DNA from: Heliopora coerulea
Lineage: Eukaryota > Cnidaria > Anthozoa > Scleralcyonacea > Helioporidae
Assembly (NCBI GenBank): GCA_030142905.1
Contig: JASJOG010000053.1
Location: 1,260,501 to 1,324,500, forward strand
Direction: 5' to 3'
DNA: 64,000 nucleotides
Numbering within the stretch: the stretch's first letter is position 1; every line of letters begins with the position of its first letter. The position numbers and the translations under genes were made by a program. A model generated the notes under the pieces. That model searched no databases. It was given only the letters and a program-made list of their open reading frames with translations, and was not told the origin of the DNA. This document shows, piece after piece, positions 8,343 to 20,539 of the stretch.

Positions 8343-11300
8343 GTGAGGTCGAAAAATTTCGCCAAAAATTAAAGGCGTTAGCCCATGGTGCTGCACGATA
8401 TTTTTACCAATTTAAACTTTCGAAATAAGCACGAAATATGAAAGTTTGGGCCGAATATAATAGTTTTGCTTTCATTTCCGGAGTGTTAAACGAAAATTTC
8501 AGATCATTTTTAAGGTCAAAAAATATCGCCAAAAAGTAAAGGGGTTAGTCCATGGTTTTGGACGATTTTTCGACCAATTTTTAACTTTCGAAATAAGCAC
8601 AAAGTATGAAAGTTTAGGCCAATTAATATAGTTTTGCCTTAATTTCCGGAGTTTTAGAGTGATATTTAAGATCATTTTTGAGGTTGAAAAATATCGCCAA
8701 AAAGTAAAGGGGTTAGCCCATGGTTTTGGACGATATTTCGACCAATTCTAAACTTTCGAAATAAGCACGAAATATGAAAGTTTCGGCCAAATAATATAGT
8801 TTTACCTTTATTTGTGGAGTTTTAGACGAAAATTGGAAATAATTTTTGAGATCGAAAAATTTCGCCAAAAAGTAAAGGGGTTAGTCCACGGTTTTTGCCG
8901 ATTTTTCCACCAATCTCAAACATTCGAAATAAGCACAAAGTATGAAAGTTTAGGCAGAATAATATAGCTTTGCCTTTATTTGCGGAGTTTTAGACCAATA
9001 TTTGAGAGAATTTTTGTGGTCGAAAAATTTCGCTGAAAAGTAAAGGGGTTAGCCCATAGTTTTTGACGATTTTTTAATCAATTTCAAACTTTCGAAATAA
9101 GCACGAAATATGAAAATTTAGGCCAATTAATATAGTTTTGCCTTTATTTGCGGACTTTTAGACTAATATTTAAGATAATTCTCGATGTCGAAAAATTTCG
9201 CCTAAAAGTAAAGGGGTTAGCCCATGGTTTTTGACGATTTTTCGACAATTTTAAACTTTCGAAATAAGCACAAAATATGAACGTTTAGGCAGAATAATAT
9301 AGTTTTGCCTTTATTTGCGGAGTTTTAGACTAATATTTGAGATAATTTTTGAGGTCGAAAAATTTCGCCAACAAGTAATGGGGTTAGCCCATGGTTTTTG
9401 ACGATTTTTCGACAATTTTAAACTTTCGAAATAAGCACGAAATATGAAAGTTTGGGCCGAATATAATAGTTTTGCTTTCATTTCCGGAGTGTTAAACGAA
9501 AATTTCAGATCATTTTTAAGGTCAAAAAATATCGCCAAAAAGTAAAGGGGTTAGTCCATGGTTTTGGACGATTTTTCGACCAATTTTTAACTTTCGAAAT
9601 AAGCACAAAGTATGAAAGTTTAGGCCAATTAATATAGTTTTGCCTTAATTTCCGGAGTTTTAGAGTGATATTTAAGATCATTTTTGAGGTTGAAAAATAT
9701 CGCCAAAAAGTAAAGGGGTTAGCCCATGGTTTTGGACGATATTTCGACCAATTCTAAACTTTCGAAATAAGCACGAAATATGAAAATTTGGGCCGATTGA
9801 TATAGTTTTGCCTTTATTTGCGAAGTTTTAGACTAATATTTGAGATAATTTTTGAGGTCGAAAAATTTCGCCAAAAAGTAAAGGGGTTAGCCCACGGTTT
9901 TTGACGATTTTTCGACAATTTTAAACTTTCGAAATAAGCACGAAATATGAAAGTTTAGGCCAATTAATATAGTTTTGCCTTTATTTGCGGACTTTTAGAC
10001 TAATATTTAAGATAATTCTCGATGTCGAAAAATTTCGCCTAAAAGTAAAGGGGTTAGCCCATGGTTTTTGACGATTTTTCGACAATTTTAAACTTTCGAA
10101 ATAAGCACAAAATATGAACGTTTAGGCAGAATAATATAGTTTTGCCTTTATTTGCGGAGTTTTAGACTAATATTTGAGATAATTTTTGAGGTCGAAAAAT
10201 TTCGCCAACAAGTAATGGGGTTAGCCCATGGTTTTTGACGATTTTTCGACAATTTTAAACTTTCGAAATAAGCACGAAATATGAAAGTTTGGGCCGAATA
10301 TAATAGTTTTGCTTTCATTTCCGGAGTGTTAAACGAAAATTTCAGATCATTTTTAAGGTCAAAAAATATCGCCAAAAAGTAAAGGGGTTAGTCCATGGTT
10401 TTGGACGATTTTTCGACCAATTTTTAACTTTCGAAATAAGCACAAAGTATGAAAGTTTAGGCCAATTAATATAGTTTTGCCTTAATTTCCGGAGTTTTAG
10501 AGTGATATTTAAGATCATTTTTGAGGTCGAAAAATATCGCCAAAAAGTAAAGGGGTTAGCCCATGGTTTTGGACGATATTTCGACCAATTCTAAACTTTG
10601 GAAATAAGCACAAAATATGAAAATTTGGGCCGATTGATATAGTTTTGCCTTTATTTGCGAAGTTTTAGACTAATATTTGAGATAATTTTTGAGGTCGAAA
10701 AATTTCGCCAAAAAGTAAAGGGGTTAGCCCACGGTTTTTGACGATTTTTCGACAATTTTAAACTTTCGAAATAAGCACGAAATATGAAAGTTTAGGCCAA
10801 TTAATATAGTTTTGCCTTTATTTGCGGACTTTTAGACTAATATTTAAGATAATTCTCGATGTCGAAAAATTTCGCCTAAAAGTAAAGGGGTTAGCCCAAG
10901 GTTTTTGACGATTTTTCGACCAATTTTAAACTTTCGAAATAAGCACAAAATATGAACGTTTAGGCAGAATAATATAGTTTTGCCTTTATTTGCGGAGTTT
11001 TAGACTAATATTTGAGATAATTTTTGAGGTCGAAAAATTTCGCCAACAAGTAATGGGGTTAGCCCATGGTTTTTGACGATTTTTCGACAATTTTAAACTT
11101 TCGAAATAAGCACGAAATATGAAAGTTTAGGCCAATTAATATAGTTTTGCCTATATTTGCGGACTTTTAGACTAATATTTAAGATAATTCTCGATGTCGA
11201 AAAATTTCGCCTAAAAGTAAAGAGGTTAGCTCACGGTTTTTGACGATATTTCCAGCAATTTCAAACATTCGAAATAAGCACAAAGTATGAAAGTTTAGGC

Positions 11301-14300
11301 CAATTAATATAGTTTTGCCTTAATTTCCGGAGTTTTAGAGTGATATTTAAGATCATTTTTGAGGTCGAAAAATATCGCCAAAAAGTAAAGGGGTTAGCCC
11401 ATGGTTTTGGACGATATTTCGACCAATTCTAAACTTTCGAAATAAGCACGAAATATGAAAATTTGGGCCGATTGATATAGTTTTGCCTTTATTTGCGAAG
11501 TTTTAGACTAATATTTGAGATAATTTTTGAGGTCGAAAAATTTCGCCAAAAAGTAAAGGGGTTAGCCCACGGTTTTTGACGATTTTTCGACAATTTTAAA
11601 CTTTCGAAATAAGCACGAAATATGAAAGTTTAGGCCAATTAATATAGTTTTGCCTTTATTTGCGGACTTTTAGACTAATATTTAAGATAATTCTCGATGT
11701 CGAAAAATTTCGCCTAAAAGTAAAGGGGTTAGCCCAAGGTTTTTGACGATTTTTCGACAATTTTAAACTTTCGAAATAAGCACAAAATATGAAAGTTTAG
11801 GCAGAATAATATAGTTTTGCCTTTATTTGCGGAGTTTTAGACTAATATTTGAGATAATTTTTGAGGTCGAAAAATTTCGCCAACAAGTAATGGGGTTAGC
11901 CCATGGTTTTTGACGATTTTTCGACAATTTTAAACTTTCGAAATAAGCACGAAATATGAAAGTTTGGGCCGAATATAATAGTTTTGCTTTCATTTCCGGA
12001 GTGTTAAACGAAAATTTCAGATCATTTTTAAGGTCAAAAAATATCGCCAAAAAGTAAAGGGGTTAGTCCATGGTTTTGGACGATTTTTCGACCAATTTTT
12101 AACTTTCGAAATAAGCACAAAGTATGAAAGTTTAGGCCAATTAATATAGTTTTGCCTTAATTTCCGGAGTTTTAGAGTGATATTTAAGATCATTTTTGAG
12201 GTTGAAAAATATCGCCAAAAAGTAAAGGGGTTAGCCCATGGTTTTGGACGATATTTCGACCAATTTCAAACTTTCGAAATAAGCACGAAATATGAAAGTT
12301 TCGGCCAAATAATATAGTTTTACCTTTATTTGTGGAGTTTTAGACGAAAATTGGAAATAATTTTTGAGATCGAAAAATTTCGCCAAAAAGTAAAGGGGTT
12401 AGTCCACGGTTTTTGCCGATTTTTCCACCAATCTCAAACATTCGAAATAAGCACAAAGTATGAAAGTTTAGGCAGAATAATATAGCTTTGCCTTTATTTG
12501 CGGAGTTTTAGACCAATATTTGAGAGAATTTTTGTGGTCGAAAAATTTCGCTGAAAAGTAAAGGGGTTAGCCCATAGTTTTTGACGATTTTTTAATCAAT
12601 TTCAAACTTTCGAAATAAGCACGAAATATGAAAGTTTAGGCCAATTAATATAGTTTTGCCTTTATTTGCGGACTTTTAGACTAATATTTAAGATAATTCT
12701 CGATGTCGAAAAATTTCGCCTAAAAGTAAAGGGGTTAGCCCAAGGTTTTTGACGATTTTTCGACCAATTTTAAACTTTCGAAATAAGCACAAAATATGAA
12801 CGTTTAGACAGAATAATATAGTTTTGCCTTTATTTGCGGAGTTTTAGACTAATATTTGAGATAATTTTTGAGGTCGAAAAATTTCGCCAACAAGTAATGG
12901 GGTTAGCCCATGGTTTTTGACGATTTTTCGACAATTTTAAACTTTCGAAATAAGCACGAAATATGAAAGTTTGGGCCGAATATAATAGTTTTGCTTTCAT
13001 TTCCGGAGTGTTAAACGAAAATTTCAGATCATTTTTAAGGTCAAAAAATATCGCCAAAAAGTAAAGGGGTTAGTCCATGGTTTTGGACGATTTTTCGACC
13101 AATTTTTAACTTTCGAAATAAGCACAAAGTATGAAAGTTTAGGCCAATTAATATAGTTTTGCCTTAATTTCCGGAGTTTTAGAGTGATATTTAAGATCAT
13201 TTTTGAGGTTGAAAAATATCGCCAAAAAGTAAAGGGGTTAGCCCATGGTTTTGGACGATATTTCGACCAATTTCAAACTTTCGAAATAAGCACGAAATAT
13301 GAAAGTTTCGGCCAAATAATATAGTTTTACCTTTATTTGTGGAGTTTTAGACGAAAATTGGAAATAATTTTTGAGATCGAAAAATTTCGCCAAAAAGTAA
13401 AGGGGTTAGTCCACGGTTTTTGCCGATTTTTCCACCAATCTCAAACATTCGAAATAAGCACAAAGTATGAAAGTTTAGGCAGAATAATATAGCTTTGCCT
13501 TTATTTGCGGAGTTTTAGACCAATATTTGAGAGAATTTTTGTGGTCGAAAAATTTCGCTGAAAAGTAAAGGGGTTAGCCCATAGTTTTTGACGATTTTTT
13601 AATCAATTTCAAACTTTCGAAATAAGCACGAAATATGAAAGTTTAGGCCAATTAATATAGTTTTGCCTTTATTTGCGGACTTTTAGACTAATATTTAAGA
13701 TAATTCTCGATGTCGAAAAATTTCGCCTAAAAGTAAAGGGGTTAGCCCAAGGTTTTTGACGATTTTTCGACCAATTTTAAACTTTCGAAATAAGCACAAA
13801 ATATGAACGTTTAGACAGAATAATATAGTTTTGCCTTTATTTGCGGAGTTTTAGACTAATATTTGAGATAATTTTTGAGGTCGAAAAATTTCGCCAACAA
13901 GTAATGGGGTTAGCCCATGGTTTTTGACGATTTTTCGACAATTTTAAACTTTCGAAATAAGCACGAAATATGAAAGTTTGGGCCGAATATAATAGTTTTG
14001 CTTTCATTTCCGGAGTGTTAAACGAAAATTTCAGATCATTTTTAAGGTCAAAAAATATCGCCAAAAAGTAAAGGGGTTAGTCCATGGTTTTGGACGATTT
14101 TTCGACCAATTTTTAACTTTCGAAATAAGCACAAAGTATGAAAGTTTAGGCCAATTAATATAGTTTTGCCTTAATTTCCGGAGTTTTAGAGTGATATTTA
14201 AGATCATTTTTGAGGTTGAAAAATATCGCCAAAAAGTAAAGGGGTTAGCCCATGGTTTTGGACGATATTTCGACCAATTCTAAACTTTCGAAATAAGCAC

Positions 14301-15702
14301 GAAATATGAAAATTTGGGCCGATTGATATAGTTTTGCCTTTATTTGCGAAGTTTTAGACTAATATTTGAGATAATTTTTGAGGTCGAAAAATTTCGCCAA
14401 AAAGTAAAGGGGTTAGCCCACGGTTTTTGACGATTTTTCGACAATTTTAAACTTTCGAAATAAGCACGAAATATGAAAGTTTAGGCCAATTAATATAGTT
14501 TTGCCTTTATTTGCGGACTTTTAGACTAATATTTAAGATAATTCTCGATGTCGAAAAATTTCGCCTAAAAGTAAAGGGGTTAGCCCAAGGTTTTTGACGA
14601 TTTTTCGACAATTTTAAACTTTCGAAATAAGCACAAAATATGAACGTTTAGGCAGAATAATATAGTTTTGCCTTTATTTGCGGAGTTTTAGACTAATATT
14701 TGAGATAATTTTTGAGGTCGAAAAATTTCGCCAACAAGTAATGGGGTTAGCCCATGGTTTTTGACGATTTTTCGACAATTTTAAACTTTCGAAATAAGCA
14801 CGAAATATGAAAGTTTGGGCCGAATATAATAGTTTTGCTTTCATTTCCGGAGTGTTAAACGAAAATTTCAGATCATTTTTAAGGTCAAAAAATATCGCCA
14901 AAAAGTAAAGGGGTTAGTCCATGGTTTTGGACGATTTTTCGACCAATTTTTAACTTTCGAAATAAGCACAAAGTATGAAAGTTTAGGCCAATTAATATAG
15001 TTTTGCCTTAATTTCCGGAGTTTTAGAGTGATATTTAAGATCATTTTTGAGGTTGAAAAATATCGCCAAAAAGTAAAGGGGTTAGCCCATGGTTTTGGAC
15101 GATATTTCGACCAATTCTAAACTTTCGAAATAAGCACGAAATATGAAAATTTGGGCCGATTGATATAGTTTTGCCTTTATTTGCGAAGTTTTAGACTAAT
15201 ATTTGAGATAATTTTTGAGGTCGAAAAATTTCGCCAAAAAGTAAAGGGGTTAGCCCACGGTTTTTGACGATTTTTCGACAATTTTAAACTTTCGAAATAA
15301 GCACGAAATATGAAAGTTTAGGCCAATTAATATAGTTTTGCCTTTATTTGCGGACTTTTAGACTAATATTTAAGATAATTCTCGATGTCGAAAAATTTCG
15401 CCTAAAAGTAAAGGGGTTAGCCCATGGTTTTTGATGATTTTTCGACAATTTTAAACTTTCGAAATAAGCACAAAATATGAACGTTTAGGCAGAATAATAT
15501 AGTTTTGCCTTTATTTGCGGAGTTTTAGACTAATATTTGAGATAATTTTTGAGGTCGAAAAATTTCGCCAAAAAGTAAAGGGGTTAGCCCACGGTTTTTG
15601 ACGATTTTTCGACAATTTTAAACTTTCGAAATAAGCACGAAATATGAAAGTTTAGGCCAATTAATATAGTTTTGCCTTTATTTGCGGACTTTTAGACTAA
15701 TA
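8343..15702. repeat. 168-bp satellite array, segment 1, with higher-order repeats
   Basis: Tandem AT-rich monomers of 167-168 bp with near-invariant blocks: tcgaaaaatttcgcc, aaagtaaaggggttag, ccatggttt, actttcgaaataagcac and atatagttttgcc. The first monomers (8343-9300) are irregular. From 9311 the same A-type monomer recurs at 9311, 10148, 10985, 11823, 12830, 13837 and 14674. The spacing is 837-838 bp (five monomers) or 1007 bp (six monomers), so the monomers are organised in HORs. The recurring minus-strand 75-codon frame is a by-product of the repeat. LINE copy 1 ends this segment. Confidence 0.97.
15697..15702 (+). repeat. target-site duplication of LINE copy 1 (left)
   Basis: ctaata here and again at 20576-20581. 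The satellite reads straight on across the insertion if one copy is removed (ctaata then tttaag). The right copy overlaps the end of the (TCTA) tail, so the true length may be 5-6 bp. Confidence 0.75.
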
Positions 15703-15710
15703 ATCAATAC

Positions 15711-15722
15711 CAAGATGGCGGC
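15711..15722 (+). promoter_or_regulatory. YY1-like motif spanning the ORF1 start codon (copy 1)
   Basis: caagatggcggc matches the core of the vertebrate YY1 site (AAGATGGCGGC) and includes the ORF1 ATG. It is the first sequence shared by all copies, so it sits at the element's 5' end. The same motif is at 40608-40619 and 47499-47510. A promoter role is inferred. Confidence 0.5.
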
Positions 15723-17326
15723 CGTAGGCGAGATTTGTAACAGTAGCGATCACTCGAAAAAGATTGGCGGTAAAAAGCAAAATAAGTTGAAATCTAAAGG
15801 TGGAAAAGGTTTATTTATTGCCAAGGATACAGAAATAGATCATATTGATGCACAGCTCGTTGAAGAGACGGTTAAAATACGTTTTATCAGTGACAACGCT
15901 GTTCCGATTACCAATTCAGAGTCTCGTATGGAACCAAACAAACAAGTGATCTCCAAACATGGACTTAACGTGCAGACCAACGACAGGAATAAAGGAAGGA
16001 ATGCTGTGATTGACGACAATCTACAACCAGATCCCAGAAAGAATACGAATCAAAACAGCGAAATTGGTTCCAACACGCACGACCACGTGGAAACTTTGCT
16101 CGAGCCATCACAAACAAATTTGACTTCTCAAGCATGCGACAGATGTCTTCAAAACGAGAAGGAATTAAGCTGCATGAAGGATCAAATGATAAAAATGAAC
16201 AATCTTCTCGACAAATTATTAGCTAAACAGAGGAACGATGATCCAAATACAGAGTCTGATGATATCTTAAACAAACTGCAAGAAGACAATTTCATAATGG
16301 CGGACAAGATCAAAACCCTCCAAACGGTCGTGGAAGAAACCATCAACGAAAACGCACAGATAAAGTCCATCTTAGGCATTAAACAAAACGAGTGGTTAAA
16401 AATAGAGAACAATAAGAGATTGACATCAGAAAGCACTGTGCGAGATGAATCTATCCGACTTGAAACCTCAAATCGATATGCTTCTCTTGAAGTTGAAGAG
16501 ATCGAACTATCAAGCCAAACACAAATGTCCCATGAACCAGATACAAGCAACAACCTAATACCCGGAAACCAAAATGGTGAGTCAAATGAATGCTTCTCCA
16601 CCCAACTAAACAATTATCGAGAATCTCAGAGAAAAAAATTTCAATGCACAAAATCAAGAAGGAAACATCAGCGAAAACCACAAATTGAAAGGCAACTCCT
16701 TGCCCAAAGTGCTTGTTTTGGGTGACTCAATGATAAAGAACATTGATCAAAACAAAATTTCAAGAGCTGCTCAAGCCAAAGCTTTGTGCCGATCATATCG
16801 AGGAGCAAGAATCGAGCAAATAAATCAACAATTTAAAGAGGAATTTAGTGGAAGATGTGAGAAAATGCACAGCATTATTTTACATGCTGGAACAAACAAT
16901 CTTGTGGATGAAGAAGTTAAAAAATCAGTGGACAAAATGGAAACACTCGTTATGGAATCAAAGGAAAAAGCAAAGAACGTTGCTGTTTCAAGTGTTGTTA
17001 TGAGGTATGACAAAAAGGTTCCTTCTGACAAAATTATTAAATTTAATAATGCTTTAATTGATTTATGCAAGAAGCATAAAGCAACATTTATTAACAATAA
17101 TACTATAAATAGAAATATGCTTAACCGGTCAAATCTACACCTCAGTCAAAGTGGCGATCGATCTCTTGGTAAAGCATTTTGTCATTACCTTAGATCAATC
17201 AGGCCAAGCAACATTAGTGTAAATTATAGAAGCAATGATTTTTTTCGAACTGTCCAACACTGGCAGAATCGCCCAAGAGACTGGATAAACCATCTGAAGA
17301 ATGTTTACCACATTACCAGGAAATAG
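15715..17326 (+). pseudogene. LINE copy 1 ORF1, frameshifted
   Basis: Homologous to the 535-codon ORF1 of copies 2 and 3, beginning MAAVGEICNSSD. A frame open to 15682 reads in from satellite and is not the native start. At 16632-16638 there are seven A where copies 2/3 have six, which shifts the frame at about codon 308. A 3-base insertion (caagaagg against caagg) follows a few bases later. The first frame stops at 16725. The esterase-like half continues in another frame to 17326 (KVLVLGDSM, ILHAGTNN, NLHLSQSGDR). Unless a programmed shift occurs, only the N-terminal coiled-coil half is made as native protein. Confidence 0.9.
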
Positions 17327-17373
17327 GCAGTGAAGTATTAGAAACAAACATAAGTAACAATTTTCCCAATGAT

Positions 17374-20301
17374 ATGAAATCCTTTTATGATAATATGAAT
17401 AATGTGAGCAGCAACCTTTCCTATTGCAATGACCTATTAAGCAACCTTAAATCTTTTTCAAAACAACGGGGATTTAAAATGGCATTTCTGAATATTGTGA
17501 GTTTACCCAAAAAACTCAATGAAATTATTTACATAATGTCACAAAATTACCTAGATTTATTTGCTCTCAATGAAACCAGGCTTAGTCCAGCTATAACTGA
17601 TAATATGATTAATATACCTGGCTATGATATTGTCCGAAATGATAGAAGTAGAAATGGAGGTGGTGTATGTATCTACCTGCGTAGCTCTTTAAACTACCAG
17701 ATAAGACAGGACATTGTACCAACAGATTTTGAAGCAGTTTGTATAGAAATAACCAAACCTCACAGTCGGCCTTTCATAGTTGTCGCTGTTTACCGAACAC
17801 CAAATGCTTCCCCTGAATTTTTTACCCATTTTGAAAATTTGATACAAACTATTGATAATGAAAATAAAGAAATTTGTATCCTTGGAGATCTGAATTGTGA
17901 TTTGATCAAAACAAATTTAGATCAACCAACTAAGACACTAATATCATTATTAGAAACCTACCAATTAACTCAACTAATAAATGAAGCCACACGAGTGACT
18001 ATGACCTCCTCTACCCTCATTGATCATTTCATAACAAACATGCCAGAGAAAATTTGCAAGTCTGGTGTAATCCACACAGGAATAAGTGACCATAGCCTTA
18101 TTTTTGCTATAAGGAAAATCAACATCACTCAGAGCAAAAAACAAAATATCACTGATATTAGAAACATGAAAAACTTTAACAAAAATCTGTTTCTACAAGA
18201 CTTATCACATCAGACATGGGATTATGTATATTTCTTTGCAGATAGCCCAGATAGTATGTGGGATGTTTGGAGAGAATTATTTTTAGAAATTCTTAACAAG
18301 CATGCTCCCATCCAGAAGAAGAAAATCAAATCAAAATCAGTTCCCTGGATAACAAAAGATATTAAAAAACTGATTAACATAAGGGATAGGTTAAAAAGAG
18401 TAGCCATGATCTCCAAACTTGAAAAAGACTGGGTTGCTTATAGGAAAGTGAGAAATGAGACAACCACTCGACTTAGGCAGGCCAAAGTTGATTATTTTTC
18501 CAGTAAAATTTCAGCAAATAAGAAAAATCCAAAAGCTGCTTGGAAGGTAATAAATAGTCAACTAGGTAAATATAATAAGAAAACAATAGTAAATGAATTG
18601 AATATAGATAAACAGAAGTTGACAAACCAATGTGATATTGCAGAGGCTTTTAATGATTACTTTTCAAATATTGGACCAAATCTTGCTGAAGAGATTGGTA
18701 CAACCAATTACCATTATAAACAATTCATTAAGACAACTAAATCTGAGTTTACTTCATTCAAACCAGTTACTGTAAATAACGTGTGTCAGTTACTATCTCG
18801 ATTATCGGGTAATAAGTCTACTGGAATTGATAAAATATCCAGTAAAATTATGAAAATTGCAGCACCCATGATTTCAGATTCGCTAACATACATTTTCAAT
18901 CAAAGTATTACTTTATGCACCTTCCCCAATGACTGGAAAATGGCAAAAGTAATTCCACTTTTTAAAAATGGTAATCGAAACCTACCAGGTAATTATCGGC
19001 CTATTTCAATTCTACCTGCCATAAGCAAAGTCATGGAACGAATTATCTACAACCAATTACATGATTATTTACAAACAAATAATCTGTTTTCTGAACATCA
19101 GTTTGGCTTCCGTGAGCTCCATTCAACTGCTACAGCCTTACTAGATTGTACTAATGACTGGTACATAAACATGGATAGAAAATTGTTTAACCTTATTGTA
19201 TTCATAGACCTAAAAAAGGCCTTTGATACTGTTAACCACCAAATTTTACTGGATAAGTTATCACTATATGGAATCAAAGGTAATGCCTACTCCCTTCTTA
19301 AGTCCTACTTAACTAATCGTAAACAGAAATGTGAAGTGAATGGATCTATCTCATCTGAATGTAATATTAAATGTGGAGTACCACAAGGCTCTATTTTGGG
19401 TCCCCTGTTCTTTTTGCTTTACATAAATGATCTGCCATCATGTCTTGCTCAAACTAAACCCCGGTTATTTGCAGATGATACAAATATTACAGCAGCTGGT
19501 AACTCACTGAATGAGGTTGAGGATGCAGTGAATTCAGATTTAGAAAGACTTCGGAAATGGCTTATATCAAACAAACTCAGCCTGAATGTTGCAAAAACTA
19601 AATTTATGTTAATTGGGACTAAACCAATATTAAATAAAATTTCTGATAAACAACCTATAATCAATATCGAGGATAAACAAATTGAACAAGTCTCTGAAAG
19701 CAAAATTCTAGGCGTAATTCTTGACCAGCATTTGTCTTGGAAAAGCAATACTGACAACATATGCAAGAAAGTATCATCTGGAATATATGCCCTTAAACGT
19801 TTGCGAGATTTTGTTGATCATAACACAATTCGGTCAGTATATAATGCTATTATTCAACCCCACTTTAACTACTGCTCTGAAGTTTGGAATGTATTTGGAG
19901 AGACACAATCCACACGCCTTCAGAGACTTCACAACAGAGCTGCTCGAATTATAGCAAATGTACCTAATGAGGTAAACCAAGAAACTGTTCTGAGCATGCT
20001 GGGGTGGGAACCTCTAAAAGAACAACGAATTAAAACTAAAGCCAAAACAATGTTTAAAATATTAAATAACTTGGGACCACACTGCCTCAGTGAACTCTTT
20101 ACATTCAAAAATGAATTGATAAAATACAATCTTCGGAACAACTCATGCACACTTTGTTTGCCTAAACCTTGTACAAACAATATGAAAAAGAGCTTTATGT
20201 TTAATGGGGGTTCGATATGGAATTCATTACCAGAAGAGCTTAGAGCGACAAAATCATTTACTTGTTTTAAAAGAAAACTTGCTGCTCATACTATTCTCTA
20301 G
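17374..20301 (+). CDS. LINE copy 1 ORF2: APE endonuclease and reverse transcriptase
   Basis: 975 codons, uninterrupted. Endonuclease motifs run in order: FLNIVS (N40), LNETRL (E67), GGGVCIYLR, VVAVYRTP, ILGDLNCD (D172, N174), LIDHF (D217) and SDH (238-240). RT motifs follow: NYRPISILP, HQFGF, FIDLKKAFD (D612), GVPQGSILGP and FADD (699-702). Next come SLNVAKTKF and ILGVILDQHLSW, then a C-terminal region with PHFNYCSEVW and RAARIIANVP. All expected catalytic residues are present. The protein nicks target DNA and primes reverse transcription there. It starts 47 bases after the ORF1 stop. Five residues differ from copies 2/3: Q112H, a K/E in the QSKKQ stretch, H/Q in VDHNT, C/G near the end, and F/L in TKSFTC. 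Confidence 0.95.
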   Translation: MKSFYDNMNNVSSNLSYCNDLLSNLKSFSKQRGFKMAFLNIVSLPKKLNEIIYIMSQNYLDLFALNETRLSPAITDNMINIPGYDIVRNDRSRNGGGVCIYLRSSLNYQIRQDIVPTDFEAVCIEITKPHSRPFIVVAVYRTPNASPEFFTHFENLIQTIDNENKEICILGDLNCDLIKTNLDQPTKTLISLLETYQLTQLINEATRVTMTSSTLIDHFITNMPEKICKSGVIHTGISDHSLIFAIRKINITQSKKQNITDIRNMKNFNKNLFLQDLSHQTWDYVYFFADSPDSMWDVWRELFLEILNKHAPIQKKKIKSKSVPWITKDIKKLINIRDRLKRVAMISKLEKDWVAYRKVRNETTTRLRQAKVDYFSSKISANKKNPKAAWKVINSQLGKYNKKTIVNELNIDKQKLTNQCDIAEAFNDYFSNIGPNLAEEIGTTNYHYKQFIKTTKSEFTSFKPVTVNNVCQLLSRLSGNKSTGIDKISSKIMKIAAPMISDSLTYIFNQSITLCTFPNDWKMAKVIPLFKNGNRNLPGNYRPISILPAISKVMERIIYNQLHDYLQTNNLFSEHQFGFRELHSTATALLDCTNDWYINMDRKLFNLIVFIDLKKAFDTVNHQILLDKLSLYGIKGNAYSLLKSYLTNRKQKCEVNGSISSECNIKCGVPQGSILGPLFFLLYINDLPSCLAQTKPRLFADDTNITAAGNSLNEVEDAVNSDLERLRKWLISNKLSLNVAKTKFMLIGTKPILNKISDKQPIINIEDKQIEQVSESKILGVILDQHLSWKSNTDNICKKVSSGIYALKRLRDFVDHNTIRSVYNAIIQPHFNYCSEVWNVFGETQSTRLQRLHNRAARIIANVPNEVNQETVLSMLGWEPLKEQRIKTKAKTMFKILNNLGPHCLSELFTFKNELIKYNLRNNSCTLCLPKPCTNNMKKSFMFNGGSIWNSLPEELRATKSFTCFKRKLAAHTIL

Positions 20302-20508
20302 CCTAAATTCAGAGGATACAACTGTAAATAGAACAATCATAAACTTATAATTATATTACTTTCAATCTTTGAACTCTTTCTCTCATGAACTTTTTCTAGT
20401 GTAATAGTAATCCCTAATGATTTTGTCTTCTGTATTATAATAATTTCTAAAACTTTTGTAACAATTTACTATACTTTTGTAGTAGCTTATAATGTTAATG
20501 TGCACGCC

Positions 20509-20539
20509 CATCGTGGAAATCAGTTTCATACTGACGATG
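20509..20539 (+). other. LINE 3'-end hairpin (copy 1)
   Basis: catcgt and acgatg flank cagt..actg, giving an interrupted stem-loop about 35 bases before the (TCTA) tail, with aataaa between. It is identical in copies 2 (45402-45432) and 3 (52293-52323). In CR1/L2-type elements the 3' end is the part the RT recognises, so this is a plausible recognition structure (inference). Confidence 0.6.

Noticed and set aside
9380..9395. Telomere-like ggggttag block in every monomer
   Set aside because: A single GGGTTAG-like word per monomer, not a tandem telomere repeat and no TAGGGTTAG site.
9400..9440. CENP-B box candidate in the monomer (ttcgaaataagcacg)
   Set aside because: It matches TTCG and the central A of the CENP-B box pattern but lacks the CGGG end. 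Too weak to call.
9311..9538. Recurring 75-codon minus-strand ORF (MAIFFDLKND..) present in most HORs
   Set aside because: It lies entirely inside two satellite monomers, recurs only because the monomers recur, and has no domain or start context. Not annotated as a gene.
15682..15714. Upstream start of LINE copy 1 ORF1 (MRTFRLIINTK..)
   Set aside because: These codons are satellite sequence read through by chance; the start shared by all copies is at 15715.
17734..17734. LTR retrotransposon or endogenous virus as source of the RT genes
   Set aside because: No LTRs, gag, protease or integrase; APE endonuclease plus RT and a microsatellite tail show non-LTR elements.
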